This document shows, in pieces, positions 17,280 through 26,228 of a stretch of DNA of 64,000 nucleotides. Numbering within the stretch: the first letter of the stretch is position 1; each line of letters starts with the position of its first letter. Below the pieces are notes generated by a model. The model saw only the letters and a program-made list of their open reading frames with translations. It had not been told where the DNA came from and did not search any database. A program made the position numbers and the translations under genes. Source of the stretch: an uncultured Verrucomicrobiae bacterium (GTDB lineage: Bacteria; Verrucomicrobiota; Verrucomicrobiia; Limisphaerales; J093); contig CALFAV010000011.1 in NCBI GenBank assembly GCA_937946835.1, forward strand, positions 1 to 64,000, in the 5' to 3' direction.

Positions 17280-18986
17280 GTGGCAGCCCGAGACGATTTC
17301 TTGCTCGATAGCCTCATCGAGATGGGCTACGTGACCAACGAGCAGTTGGCGCCCATCCGCGAGGAGGCCGACCAGACCGGCGAAGGGGTGGTGGACACCC
17401 TGGTGGCCAGGGGAATTCTCACGCCCGCGGTCGTGGCCCAGGCCAAGGCCGCGCATTTTGGCGCCGAATACGTCCCGCTGGGCGAGATGCGCATCCCGGA
17501 CGAGGTGCTGGCCCTGGTGCGCCGGGACGTGGCCAAGCGCTTCAACGTGGTACCGGTGCGCAAGGAGGAGCACGGGCTGGTCGTGGCCATGGCCGATCCC
17601 TCGGACCTGGACACCCTGGACGGCCTGCAGCACACGCTAAACCTGGAAATCATCCCGGCCGTGGCCACGCCGGAGGACATCGAGGCCGCCATCGCCAAGC
17701 TGTATGGCGTGCGGGACGACTCGGTGTCCAAGATGATCCAGGACATCACCGAGGGGGAGGTGGAGATCGCCCGGATCGCCGGGGTGCAAACCGACGACGG
17801 CTCCACCGTCGAGGCGGACGCGCCGATCATCAAGCTGGTCAACACGATGATCGTCGAGGCCTTCAAGATGCGGGCCTCGGACATTCACCTGGAGCCATTG
17901 GACAAGCGGTTTCGCGTCCGGTACCGCATTGACGGGATGCTGCATGAGATGAAAAGCCCGCCCAAGCGGCTGCAGGCCTCGATCATCAGCCGCTTGAAGA
18001 TCATGTCCAACATGTCCATCGCCGAGCGGCGCATCCCGCAGGACGGGCGCATCCAGGCCACCGTGGGCAACAAGACCATTGACCTGCGCGTCTCCTGCCT
18101 GCCCACCACCCACGGCGAGAGCATCGTGATGCGCATCCTGGACAAGGAGGGGTTGCGCCTGGGCCTGGGCGAACTGGGCTTTTTTTCCGACGACCAACAG
18201 ACCTTCGAGCGGCTGATCGGGCTGCCGGACGGCATCCTCCTGGTCACCGGTCCGACCGGCTCCGGCAAGACCACCACGCTCTACGCGGTGCTCAACTACA
18301 TCAACCGACCCGACCGCAAGATCATCACCGTCGAGGACCCGGTCGAGTACATCATGTCCGGCATCAACCAGGTCCAGGTCAACGAGGCGGTGGGGCTGAC
18401 CTTCGCCACCGCGCTCCGGGCCATGCTCCGCCAGGCCCCCAACGTGATCATGCTGGGGGAGATTCGCGACCTGGAGACCGCCACCATCGCCATCAACGCC
18501 TCCCTCACCGGGCATCTGGTTTTCTCCACCCTGCACACCAACGACGCCCCCAGCGCGGTCACCCGCCTCATTGACATCGGGGTCAAGCCCTTCCTGGTCG
18601 CCTCCTCCGCCCGGGCCCTCATGGCGCAACGCCTGGTGCGCAAAGTGTGCAAGAAGTGCGGTCAGCCCTACCAGCCCTTGGAAAGCGAACTGCAGGCCCT
18701 GAACATTGACGCGGCCCAGGCGGCCGGCGCCACCTTCCGCAAGGGCCGCGGCTGCGCCGAGTGCAACAAGACCGGCTACCGCGGGCGCATGGGCATCTTT
18801 GAGATTTTCGTCATCGAAGACGAGGTGCGGAAGCTGATCTACGACAAGGTCCCCGCCACGGTGTTGCGTGCCCGCGCCCGCGAGCTGGGCATGCGGACCC
18901 TGCGCGAAGACGGCACGCGCAAGGTGCTCGCCGGATTGACCACACCCGAAGAAGTGATCCGGGCCACCGCGATGGACACGGATTAA
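17280..18986 (+). CDS. pilB: Type IV pilus/type II secretion assembly ATPase (PilB/GspE), copy 1
   Basis: The 568-residue protein starts at GTG; no other in-frame start is near. An MshEN/T2SSE-N domain occupies roughly residues 8-150. The ATPase domain has Walker [13 protein letters not shown] (about 323-334), TVEDPVEYIMSGINQVQVN, Walker B VIMLGEIRDLETA and the His box [17 protein letters not shown]. The tetracysteine zinc site is CKKC...CAEC near residue 457-500. The protein powers pilin extraction from the inner membrane for pilus or pseudopilus extension. It is first in a run with pilT, a second pilB and pilC. This gene, unlike copy 2, keeps GSGKT in Walker A. Confidence 0.92.
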   Translation: MAARDDFLLDSLIEMGYVTNEQLAPIREEADQTGEGVVDTLVARGILTPAVVAQAKAAHFGAEYVPLGEMRIPDEVLALVRRDVAKRFNVVPVRKEEHGLVVAMADPSDLDTLDGLQHTLNLEIIPAVATPEDIEAAIAKLYGVRDDSVSKMIQDITEGEVEIARIAGVQTDDGSTVEADAPIIKLVNTMIVEAFKMRASDIHLEPLDKRFRVRYRIDGMLHEMKSPPKRLQASIISRLKIMSNMSIAERRIPQDGRIQATVGNKTIDLRVSCLPTTHGESIVMRILDKEGLRLGLGELGFFSDDQQTFERLIGLPDGILLVTGPTGSGKTTTLYAVLNYINRPDRKIITVEDPVEYIMSGINQVQVNEAVGLTFATALRAMLRQAPNVIMLGEIRDLETATIAINASLTGHLVFSTLHTNDAPSAVTRLIDIGVKPFLVASSARALMAQRLVRKVCKKCGQPYQPLESELQALNIDAAQAAGATFRKGRGCAECNKTGYRGRMGIFEIFVIEDEVRKLIYDKVPATVLRARARELGMRTLREDGTRKVLAGLTTPEEVIRATAMDTD

Positions 18987-19103
18987 CCCATGCCGCTCGC
19001 CCTGTTCCATCCGCCTCACCGGCCCGCACCGGTCCGCCGGCCCGGTTTCGCCACCCGGTGGGAGCATCCTGCGACCGGCCCGGGCCTTATGCGTTGATTT
19101 CCC

Positions 19104-20210
19104 ATGTCCTACTCCATGTCCGATCTGCTGCAGTTGGTGGTGCAGGAAGGCGCCTCCGACCTGCATTTGCGGGTGGGCCTCCCCCCCGTCATTCGCCTGC
19201 ACGGCATCCTCCACAAGGTGGAAGGCCCGGCCCTCCGGACCGAGGACACCGAGGACCTCATGCGCACCATCACCTCCGAGGACAACATCCAGCAGGTGCG
19301 GGAGCGGGGCACGGTGGACTTCGGATTTGCCTTCGGCGACCTGGCCCGCTTCCGCGTCAGCGTCTTCAAGGAGAAGGGCCATTTCGGGGTTGTGGCCCGG
19401 CAGATCCCCAACAAGATGCTCACCCTGGAGCAGATCGGCCTGCCCCCCTCCACCAAGGAGCTGCTCTACAAGCCGCGCGGCCTCGTGTTGGTGACCGGCC
19501 CGACCGGCTCGGGCAAGACCACCACGCTGGCCTCGATGATCAACATCATCAACGAGGAGCGCGACGACGCCCATATCATCACCATCGAGGACCCCATCGA
19601 GTACTACCACAAGCACAAGAAGGCGGTCATCACCCAGCGCGAGGTCAACGTGGACGTGCCCAACTTCGCCGAGGCCCTGCGCCGCGCCCTGCGCCAGGAC
19701 CCGGACGTGATCCTGGTGGGCGAGATGCGCGACCTGGAGACCATTGACGCCGCCATCACCGCCGCCGAGACCGGTCACCTGGTCTTCGGCACGCTGCACA
19801 CCACCGGCGCGGCCAAGACCATTGACCGGATCGTCAACGCCTTCCCGGTCACCCAGCAGGAGCAAATCCGCATCCAGCTTTCCACGGTGCTTCAGGCGGT
19901 CATTTCCCAGCTCCTGCTGCCGCGCTGCGACAAGCCCGGGCGCGTGGCCGTGTTCGAGATCATGATCAACACCCCCTCGATTGCCGCCCTGATCCGGGAC
20001 AACAAGACCTTCCGCATCCAGTCCGACATTCAGACCGGCGCCAAGTACGGGATGGTGACCCTGGACAGCTTCCTGCTCGACAAATACCAGCAGGGCATCA
20101 TCTCGCAGGAGGAGGTCATCACCAAGGCCCAGGACCCCACCTCGATCCTGCTCAAGCTCCAGGAGCTGGAAGCCGGGCGCACCATCGAGGAAATCGAGGG
20201 CCGCAAGTGA
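19104..20210 (+). CDS. pilT: Twitching motility retraction ATPase PilT
   Basis: The 368-residue protein lacks the MshEN domain and zinc site, as expected for PilT. It opens [20 protein letters not shown]. Motifs: Walker [15 protein letters not shown] (about residue 132), [20 protein letters not shown], Walker [18 protein letters not shown], and [20 protein letters not shown]. It depolymerises pili during twitching. It starts 117 bp after pilB copy 1, and copy 2 of pilB begins 3 bp after its stop, so the ATPases are co-expressed. Confidence 0.93.
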   Translation: MSYSMSDLLQLVVQEGASDLHLRVGLPPVIRLHGILHKVEGPALRTEDTEDLMRTITSEDNIQQVRERGTVDFGFAFGDLARFRVSVFKEKGHFGVVARQIPNKMLTLEQIGLPPSTKELLYKPRGLVLVTGPTGSGKTTTLASMINIINEERDDAHIITIEDPIEYYHKHKKAVITQREVNVDVPNFAEALRRALRQDPDVILVGEMRDLETIDAAITAAETGHLVFGTLHTTGAAKTIDRIVNAFPVTQQEQIRIQLSTVLQAVISQLLLPRCDKPGRVAVFEIMINTPSIAALIRDNKTFRIQSDIQTGAKYGMVTLDSFLLDKYQQGIISQEEVITKAQDPTSILLKLQELEAGRTIEEIEGRK

Positions 20211-20213
20211 CCC

Positions 20214-21914
20214 ATGCCTGAAACCCTCTCCCATCCCCTGATCAACATCGTCCGCGAGCGCGGCCTGGCGGACGACATGCAACTGGAAGAGGTCCAGGCC
20301 GAGCTCAACCGCACCGGCCGCCCCGTGGGCGAAGTGCTGGCCGATTTCGGTATCCTCGACAAGGAGACCCAGCTCCAGCTCATCGCCGAGCACCTCGGTA
20401 CCGAGGTGGTTCACCTGGACGAGGCGGAACTGACCCCCGAGGTGCTCGAGACCATTCCCGCCGCCACCGCGCGGATGTACCAGTGCCTGCCGGTGGCCGT
20501 GTTCGGCAACACCGTGCGTGTGGCCCTCACCGACCCGCTCAACGCCTCGGTGGTGGACGAGCTGGGCTTTACCCTGGGCAAAGAGGTCCAGTTGGTCGTG
20601 GCCGACCCCGACCAGGTCAGCAAGCTCATCGAGAAGTTGTACCCCCAGGAAAGCGGCGGGCTGGACAACGTGCTCAAGGAGCTGGGCCTGGACGAAGACC
20701 TGGCCAAGGAAGTCGCTCAGGCTTCGGCCGGCACCATTGACCTGAGCAACCTGGCCAGCGAGGCGCCCATCATCAAGTTTGTGAACCTGGTGCTGATGCA
20801 GGCCATTCAGGACCGGGCCAGCGACATCCATTTCGAGCCGTTCGAGGACGAGTTCAAAATTCGCTACCGCGTGGACGGCGCGCTTTACGAGATGGCCCCG
20901 CCGCCCAAGCACCTGGCCCTGCCGGTCATCTCCCGCATCAAGGTCATGGCCAACCTGGACATCGCCGAGCGGCGCCTGCCCCAGGACGGCCGCATCTCCA
21001 TGACCATCGCCGGCCGGCAGGTGGACCTGCGGGTGTCCTGCCTGCCCACCCAGTTTGGGGAATCGGTGGTGTTGCGCGTGCTGGACCGGGCGGCCGTCCA
21101 GTTGGAGCTGGAAAACCTGGGTTTCCCCAAGTTCATCTACGACCAGGTGTCGCAGATCATCCAGCAGCCCAACGGCATCTTCGTGGTCACCGGCCCCACC
21201 GGCTGCGGCAAAACGACCACGCTTTACTCCTGTCTAAGACGGGTAAACACGATTGACTCGAAGCTGCTGACCGTGGAGGACCCCGTCGAATTCGACATCG
21301 AGGGCATCATGCAAGTGCCGGTCAACGAGGCGGTGGGCATGACCTTCGCCAAGGCCCTGCGCGCCTTCCTGCGCCAGGACCCGGACATCATCATGCTGGG
21401 GGAAATGCGCGACCTGGAGACCTCCCAGGTGGCCATCCAGGCCTCCCTCACCGGTCACCTGGTGCTGAGCACCCTGCACACCAATGACGCGCCGGGGGCC
21501 GTGACCCGCCTCATTGACATGGGCGTGGAGCCCTTCCTGATTTCCTCCACGCTCCTGGCCGTGCTGGCCCAGCGCCTGGTCCGCACCATTTGCAAAAAGT
21601 GCCGCACGCCCTTCGAGCCGACCGAGGCCCAGCTCGCCATGCTCAACCTCTCCCCGCACGACCTGGGCGACAAGGTCTTTTACTACGGCCGGGGCTGCAA
21701 GGACTGCAACGACACCGGTTACCGTGGCCGCAAGGGCATTTTTGAGCTGCTCCCCATCACCGAGCCGATCCGCCTGCTCATCAACGAGCGTGCCCCGACC
21801 GTCGTGATCCGCCAAAAGGCCGTCGAACTGGGCATGGTGACCTTGCGCGAAGACGGCCTGCGAAGCATTTTTGACGGCGACACCACCGTCGAAGAAGTGC
21901 TCAAGTACACCTGA
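20214..21914 (+). CDS. Type IV pilus/type II secretion assembly ATPase (PilB/GspE), copy 2
   Basis: The 566-residue PilB paralogue has the same architecture as copy 1: N-terminal MshEN-like domain, ATPase domain, zinc tetracysteine (CKKC...CKDC). Walker A is [14 protein letters not shown] (about residue 327). Walker B is [16 protein letters not shown]. Sequence differences are spread over the whole length, so this is an old duplication rather than a recent copy. Two extension ATPases in one operon could serve two machines (pilus and type II secretion) or form mixed hexamers. Which one drives the downstream pseudopilins is unknown. Confidence 0.9.
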   Translation: MPETLSHPLINIVRERGLADDMQLEEVQAELNRTGRPVGEVLADFGILDKETQLQLIAEHLGTEVVHLDEAELTPEVLETIPAATARMYQCLPVAVFGNTVRVALTDPLNASVVDELGFTLGKEVQLVVADPDQVSKLIEKLYPQESGGLDNVLKELGLDEDLAKEVAQASAGTIDLSNLASEAPIIKFVNLVLMQAIQDRASDIHFEPFEDEFKIRYRVDGALYEMAPPPKHLALPVISRIKVMANLDIAERRLPQDGRISMTIAGRQVDLRVSCLPTQFGESVVLRVLDRAAVQLELENLGFPKFIYDQVSQIIQQPNGIFVVTGPTGCGKTTTLYSCLRRVNTIDSKLLTVEDPVEFDIEGIMQVPVNEAVGMTFAKALRAFLRQDPDIIMLGEMRDLETSQVAIQASLTGHLVLSTLHTNDAPGAVTRLIDMGVEPFLISSTLLAVLAQRLVRTICKKCRTPFEPTEAQLAMLNLSPHDLGDKVFYYGRGCKDCNDTGYRGRKGIFELLPITEPIRLLINERAPTVVIRQKAVELGMVTLREDGLRSIFDGDTTVEEVLKYT

Positions 21915-21931
21915 CAAACCGGAGGGTTGTT

Positions 21932-23299
21932 ATGCCCAAGTTCAGCTACGTGGCCATGGATTCCCGCGGCAAGGAGACCAAGGGAACCATCGAAGGCGCC
22001 AACCTCAACGAGGCCATCGGCCGGGTCAAGGAAATGGGCTATTTCCCCACCAAGGTCATCCCCGAGCCGGAGAAGGCCAAGGACGGCAAGAAGGGCAAGC
22101 CCGCCCCCGCTCCGGGCGCCAAGGGCAAGAAGAGCGCCCTGTCCTTCGAAATCAACCTCAAAATCCCCGGCCTGGGCGGGAAGGTGAAGCCCAAGGTCCT
22201 CACCGCCTTCACCCGCCAGTTGGCCACGCTGGTGGACGCGGGTCTGCCCCTGCTGCGGGGCATGCGGGTGCTCGAAAAACAGGAGCGCAACCCCACCCTC
22301 AAGCGCATCCTGGGCGACATCGCCGTGGCCATCGAGGGCGGCAGCACCTTCTCCGAGGCCCTGGCCCAGCACCCCAAGGTCTTCAACCGCCTGTTTGTCA
22401 ACATGGTCAAGGCCGGCGAGCTGGGCGGCGTGCTCGAGGTGGTGCTCAACCGCCTGGCCGAGTTCATGGAGAAGGCCGAGAAGATCAAGGGCAAGGTCAA
22501 GGCCGCCATGTTCTACCCGGCCGCCGTCATGACCGTGGCCGTGGTCATCCTGGGCGTGCTCATGGTCTTCGTGGTGCCCAAGTTCGAGCAGATCTTCGCC
22601 GACATGCTCGAGGGCGCCAAACTCCCGGGCTTCACCGTTTTCGTCATCAACCTGGCCAACACCATCAAAAGCCGCACCATCCTCATCGGCGATGCCGCCC
22701 CGTGGGGCCTGCCGGCCTTCCCCGGCCCGGTGATCTGGATCATCGTCGGGCTGTTCGTCTTCATCAAGTTGTTCACCAAGTGGAAGAAAGGCCGGTATTA
22801 CTTTGACAAGCTCAAGCTGGTCATGCCCGTGCTCGGACCGGTGATCTCGAAGGTCGCCATCGCCCGTTTCACCCGGACCCTCGGCACCCTGGTTTCCAGC
22901 GGTGTGCCCATCCTCCAGGCCCTGACCATCGTCAAGGAAACCGCCGGCAACGTGGTGGTGGGCGAGGCCGTCGGCAAGGTCCACGAAAGCGTCAAGGAGG
23001 GCGAAACCATCACCGCCCCCCTCGACGCCTCGCGCGTCTTCCCGCCCATGGTCATCAGCATGGTGGACGTGGGCGAGCAAACCGGTGCCCTGCCGGAAAT
23101 GCTCATGAAGATCGCCGACACCTACGAGGATGAGGTGGACAACGCCGTCTCGGCCATGACCTCGCTGCTGGAGCCCATCATGATCGTTTTCCTCGCCGTC
23201 ATCGTGGGCAGCATCGTCATCGCCCTGTTCCTGCCCTTGATCCAGATGATCAACCAGCTCGGCGGCGACGTCGGCGGCAAGGGCGCGGGTGAAGATTGA
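21932..23299 (+). CDS. pilC: Inner-membrane platform protein PilC/GspF
   Basis: The 455-residue protein has two T2SSF repeats. The first starts near TAFTRQLATLVDAGLPLLRGM and the second near IARFTRTLGTLVSSGVPILQAL; each is followed by a membrane-spanning helix. A last helix (IMIVFLAVIVGSIVIALFLP) lies at the C terminus. A basic, Lys/Pro/Gly-rich linker of ~30 residues (about 48-78) sits between the short N-terminal strand (KFSYVAMDSRGKETKG) and the first repeat. A clear GGAGG ribosome-binding site lies 8 nt before the ATG, which is unusual for this window. It forms the platform on which PilB/PilT act. Confidence 0.92.
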   Translation: MPKFSYVAMDSRGKETKGTIEGANLNEAIGRVKEMGYFPTKVIPEPEKAKDGKKGKPAPAPGAKGKKSALSFEINLKIPGLGGKVKPKVLTAFTRQLATLVDAGLPLLRGMRVLEKQERNPTLKRILGDIAVAIEGGSTFSEALAQHPKVFNRLFVNMVKAGELGGVLEVVLNRLAEFMEKAEKIKGKVKAAMFYPAAVMTVAVVILGVLMVFVVPKFEQIFADMLEGAKLPGFTVFVINLANTIKSRTILIGDAAPWGLPAFPGPVIWIIVGLFVFIKLFTKWKKGRYYFDKLKLVMPVLGPVISKVAIARFTRTLGTLVSSGVPILQALTIVKETAGNVVVGEAVGKVHESVKEGETITAPLDASRVFPPMVISMVDVGEQTGALPEMLMKIADTYEDEVDNAVSAMTSLLEPIMIVFLAVIVGSIVIALFLPLIQMINQLGGDVGGKGAGED

Positions 23300-23728
23300 G
23301 CGCGGCCCGGCCCGTTCCCTGAGCGGCGCAAGCCGGCGTGGGCGCCGATTTCATCGTCTCCTGCTTGGTCGGTGGCGCGGAGTTGTACCGCGGCCGAGGG
23401 CGGTCTTACGGGCTGTCGAAAAGTGGTTTTCCGGTCATTGAAATGGGCTGGCGCGATGCCTGACCCTCCCCGGAATGCCCGGTGCACCAAGCCGGTTCCC
23501 AAAGGCGCGGCACGCCGTGGCAAACCCATCCGGAAGGCACCGGAGAATTGGTCCCGGCCAGGGCCGGTGTGCGTTCAGACGCACATTTACACGTCCGCCC
23601 AGGCCGTCTATTGAAGGGGCGGTCAGACACGAATCCGGGCAGGATTGATTCCAGACCCGGGTTGACACCGGAGGCGAGGGGAGTTATCCCAAGCCTCCGA
23701 GACCGTGACCAACAAACCAGTTGCCACT
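23300..23728. other. 429-bp gap before first pseudopilin gene
   Basis: Apart from the palindrome and promoter at 23568-23614, nothing is recognisable. No terminator with a T-run follows pilC, so read-through into the pseudopilin gene is possible. Confidence 0.5.
23568..23614 (+). promoter_or_regulatory. Palindromic operator plus promoter, pseudopilin gene 1
   Basis: TGTGCGTTCAGACGCACA (23568-23585) is a 7-bp perfect dyad, TGTGC-N8-GCACA. The -35-like TTTACA (23586-23591) starts at the next base, and a weak -10 TATTGA (23609-23614) follows at 17-nt spacing. The same arrangement recurs before the second gene at 25072-25119. The position just upstream of -35 fits an activator. Confidence 0.55.
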
Positions 23729-24586
23729 ATGAAGAGTTGCCGATCCCAACTTCCCGGCCGGCCGAAGGGCGGATTCACGCTCATCGAACTGCTGGTCGTC
23801 ATTGCCATCATTGCCATCTTGGCGGGCATGTTGTTGCCGGCCCTGGCCCGGGCCAAGTCCAAGGCCACCGGCATCATGTGCATGAACAACACCAAGCAGT
23901 TGATGCTGGCCAACCACATGTACCAGGGCGACAACAACGACAAATTCCCCGGCGCCTACCACGGGGGGTTCGTGCCCGGAGCCAACGCCCGGGAGCGTCC
24001 CTGGGTGACCGGTTGGCTGGACTGGACCACCAGCCCGGACAACACCAATACCCTGTACCTGCTCGATCCCCGGTATGCGGTGTTGGCCAACTACTTCGCC
24101 AACTCAAAGAACGTTTACAAGTGCCCGGCGGACAAATACGTCTCGAACGCCCAACGGGCCAGAGGCTGGACCGAGCGGGTGCGCAGCGTTTCCGGAAACA
24201 TCTTGGTCGGGGAAGGAAATGCCGAGACCGGCCCAATGGGCTCGATTTACGCTCACCCGGTTCGGGCGTCCGATCTAACCATCCCCGGCCCTACGGAAAC
24301 CTGGGTGTACGTGGATGAGTTCCCGGACAGCATCAACGACGCAGGGTGCTTCCCGCCCAACAGCTCGGTGAACATCGTGGACATTCCGGCCAATTACCAC
24401 AACGGGGCCTGTGGCTTCGCCTTTGCCGACGGCCACTCGGAAATCCACAAGTGGACCGGCCCGAAGATCAAGAACCTGAAAATCACCGCGCGCGACTACC
24501 AGCTCAATATCGGCACGGTTAAGGGCGATCCGGACTTGCGTTGGTACTCCTACAAGAGTCCGCGGAAGACGACCGATTACTACTGA
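23729..24586 (+). CDS. Pseudopilin-like exported protein with H-x9-DG motif, copy 1
   Basis: The start is ATG 23729 ([15 protein letters not shown]), by comparison with copy 2; a GTG at 23705 is in frame but not conserved in copy 2. The 285-residue product has a type III (prepilin) signal: [20 protein letters not shown], with cleavage expected after the second Gly and a Glu at position +5. A helix-rich stalk and a variable C-terminal domain follow, including KCPADKYVS and [20 protein letters not shown], where H, nine residues and DG give the H-x9-DG motif. Such proteins are abundant in Verrucomicrobiota and Planctomycetes; their function is unknown. The neighbouring PilB/PilC suggest they are assembled or exported by that machine. 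Confidence 0.88.
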   Translation: MKSCRSQLPGRPKGGFTLIELLVVIAIIAILAGMLLPALARAKSKATGIMCMNNTKQLMLANHMYQGDNNDKFPGAYHGGFVPGANARERPWVTGWLDWTTSPDNTNTLYLLDPRYAVLANYFANSKNVYKCPADKYVSNAQRARGWTERVRSVSGNILVGEGNAETGPMGSIYAHPVRASDLTIPGPTETWVYVDEFPDSINDAGCFPPNSSVNIVDIPANYHNGACGFAFADGHSEIHKWTGPKIKNLKITARDYQLNIGTVKGDPDLRWYSYKSPRKTTDYY

Positions 24587-24634
24587 GCGGCTCAGCCGAC
24601 TTCTCCAAGCTGTTCGACCAAAGGGTTGCGATCA

Positions 24635-24667
24635 CTGGCCCACCGCAAGGTGGGCTAGTTGCTTTTT
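24635..24667 (+). terminator. Rho-independent terminator after pseudopilin 1
   Basis: A 10-bp stem (one G-U pair) closes a GCAA loop at 24645-24648 and is followed by TTGCTTTTTT. It lies 49 bp after the stop codon. Confidence 0.75.
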
Positions 24668-25071
24668 TGGATGCGGGCAACTTGGTCGGCTGGTTGGTTG
24701 AATCCTACCGAGTTTAGATCAACCCGGTTCAGTTCCGCTGCCGGCTTCGGCGAAGGGCTGGTCCAAGGGCCGGCATGCATCCGATCATTCCAACGCCAGT
24801 GCCCCTGCCCCGGGCTGGAGTCCGCATGCGCCCGGAGATGCCCCGGTTACCGGGAACGGGCGGCATGACTGCGGCGCCGCCAAGCGTCAGCGAGCGCACG
24901 CCACCACCAACTACAACGGCCGGATGACGGCCATGATGCAGACGGCTCTTTCACCGCGCCGTGTCACTCTGTGCCCGGTGCGGTTGCTGGCTCAGGTGGT
25001 CTTCGTACAGCCCGGCGTGGTCCGGAATTAACCGGAACAAACCCTGCGGAACGACCTTGGCCCAAATTGGC
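24668..25071. other. About 400-bp gap between tandem pseudopilins
   Basis: I see no gene. The stretch contains scattered short repeats of CGGC/GCCG type but no inverted repeat or coding frame of note. The regulatory site of the second gene begins at 25072. Confidence 0.45.
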
Positions 25072-25119
25072 TGTGCATCCAAACGCACAATTTACGACCC
25101 ACAGTGCAGGGGCTATAAA
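25072..25119 (+). promoter_or_regulatory. Palindromic operator plus promoter, pseudopilin gene 2
   Basis: TGTGCATCCAAACGCACA (25072-25089) preserves TGTGC-N8-GCACA (one internal mismatch). TTTACG (25091-25096) and TATAAA (25114-25119) follow with a 17-nt spacer and form a good sigma70 promoter. The dyad ends one base before the -35, matching the layout upstream of gene 1. Confidence 0.6.
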
Positions 25120-25186
25120 GCGGTTATAGAGACGGTGGACTTGTACCAACGCCTCCGACGTCAGGATCAACAAACCGGTTACTGCC

Positions 25187-26086
25187 ATGAAGAGTTGTCG
25201 AACCCGACTTCCCGGCCGGCCGAAGGGCGGATTCACGCTCATCGAACTGCTGGTCGTCATCGCCATTATCGCCATTCTGGCCGGCATGTTGTTGCCGGCC
25301 CTGGCCCGCGCCAAATCCAAGGCCACGGGCATTGTGTGCATGAACAACACCAAGCAGTTGATGCTGGCCAACCACATGTACCAGGGCGATAACAACGACA
25401 AATTCCCCGGCGCCTATCACGGGGGGTTCGTGCCCGGAGCCAACGCCCGGGAACGTCCCTGGGTGACCGGTTGGCTGAACTGGAGCACCAGCCCGGACAA
25501 CACCAATACCCTGTACCTGACTGACCCACGGTATGCGGTGCTGGCTCCCTACTTCGCCAGCGCGAGGAACATTTACAAATGCCCGGCAGATAAAAACGTC
25601 TCCCCGGCCCAGCGGGCGCGGGGTTGGACCGAGCGGGTGCGCAGTGTCTCGGGGAATATTTACATCGGGGAGGGCAATGGCTGGACCACTTTGGGCGGCG
25701 GGCCCAGTGGTCCCAACAACCTCCAGATGTATCGCGGGGCCGCGCGGGCTGCCGATCTGATTATTCCCGGCCCCTCCCAGACCTGGGTGTACGTGGATGA
25801 GCATCCCGACAGCATCAACGACGCGGGCTGCTTCCCGCCCAACACCCCCACCAACATGCCGGACGCCCCGGCCACGTACCACAATATGGCCGCCGGCTTT
25901 GCCTTCGCCGACGGGCACTCGGAAATCCACAAGTGGATTGGCAGTACCATGCGCAGACCACGGCGTTCCGGGGGGTTGGACGGGGTGATATTCCAGGCCC
26001 AAAACAACTTCGCTTTCCCCGCCCGCGACCCGGACCTGAGCTGGTACTCCAGAGTTTCCCCGCGCCAGACCGAGGCGCATTTCTGA
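25187..26086 (+). CDS. Pseudopilin-like exported protein with H-x9-DG motif, copy 2
   Basis: The 299-residue paralogue of copy 1 is nearly identical over the first ~155 residues (about a dozen differences) and shares the prepilin signal [12 protein letters not shown]. The C-terminal 130 residues differ more: an insertion of about 10 residues ([13 protein letters not shown] region) and a different tail. The H-x9-DG motif is kept, in [19 protein letters not shown]. The pattern suggests tandem duplication of gene plus promoter, then divergence of the exposed C-terminal part. Both copies end in an aromatic residue (YY or HF) rather than a conserved sorting motif. Confidence 0.88.
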   Translation: MKSCRTRLPGRPKGGFTLIELLVVIAIIAILAGMLLPALARAKSKATGIVCMNNTKQLMLANHMYQGDNNDKFPGAYHGGFVPGANARERPWVTGWLNWSTSPDNTNTLYLTDPRYAVLAPYFASARNIYKCPADKNVSPAQRARGWTERVRSVSGNIYIGEGNGWTTLGGGPSGPNNLQMYRGAARAADLIIPGPSQTWVYVDEHPDSINDAGCFPPNTPTNMPDAPATYHNMAAGFAFADGHSEIHKWIGSTMRRPRRSGGLDGVIFQAQNNFAFPARDPDLSWYSRVSPRQTEAHF

Positions 26087-26134
26087 AACGGCTCGGACCA
26101 GCGCCAAACTGTCCCGAGCTCTGGTTACGGCTCC

Positions 26135-26167
26135 ATCGGCCCGCCGCAAGGCGGGCCGATTTCACTT
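26135..26167 (+). terminator. Hairpin terminator after pseudopilin 2
   Basis: A perfect 11-bp stem (26135-26145 with 26150-26160) closes a GCAA loop. The tail is TTCACTTT, weaker than in the other two terminators of this type. Confidence 0.6.
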
Positions 26168-26228
26168 TCGAGCACGGGGAGTCAGGAAGTCCTTTGGTCG
26201 GTAATGCGGGGGGTGTGCTCGGCCCGAC

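Noticed and set aside
17637-20912. Minus-strand frame of about 1,090 codons over pilB and pilT
   Set aside because: It is a shadow of conserved plus-strand ATPases. Its codons are forced by those genes, and it has no recognisable motif.
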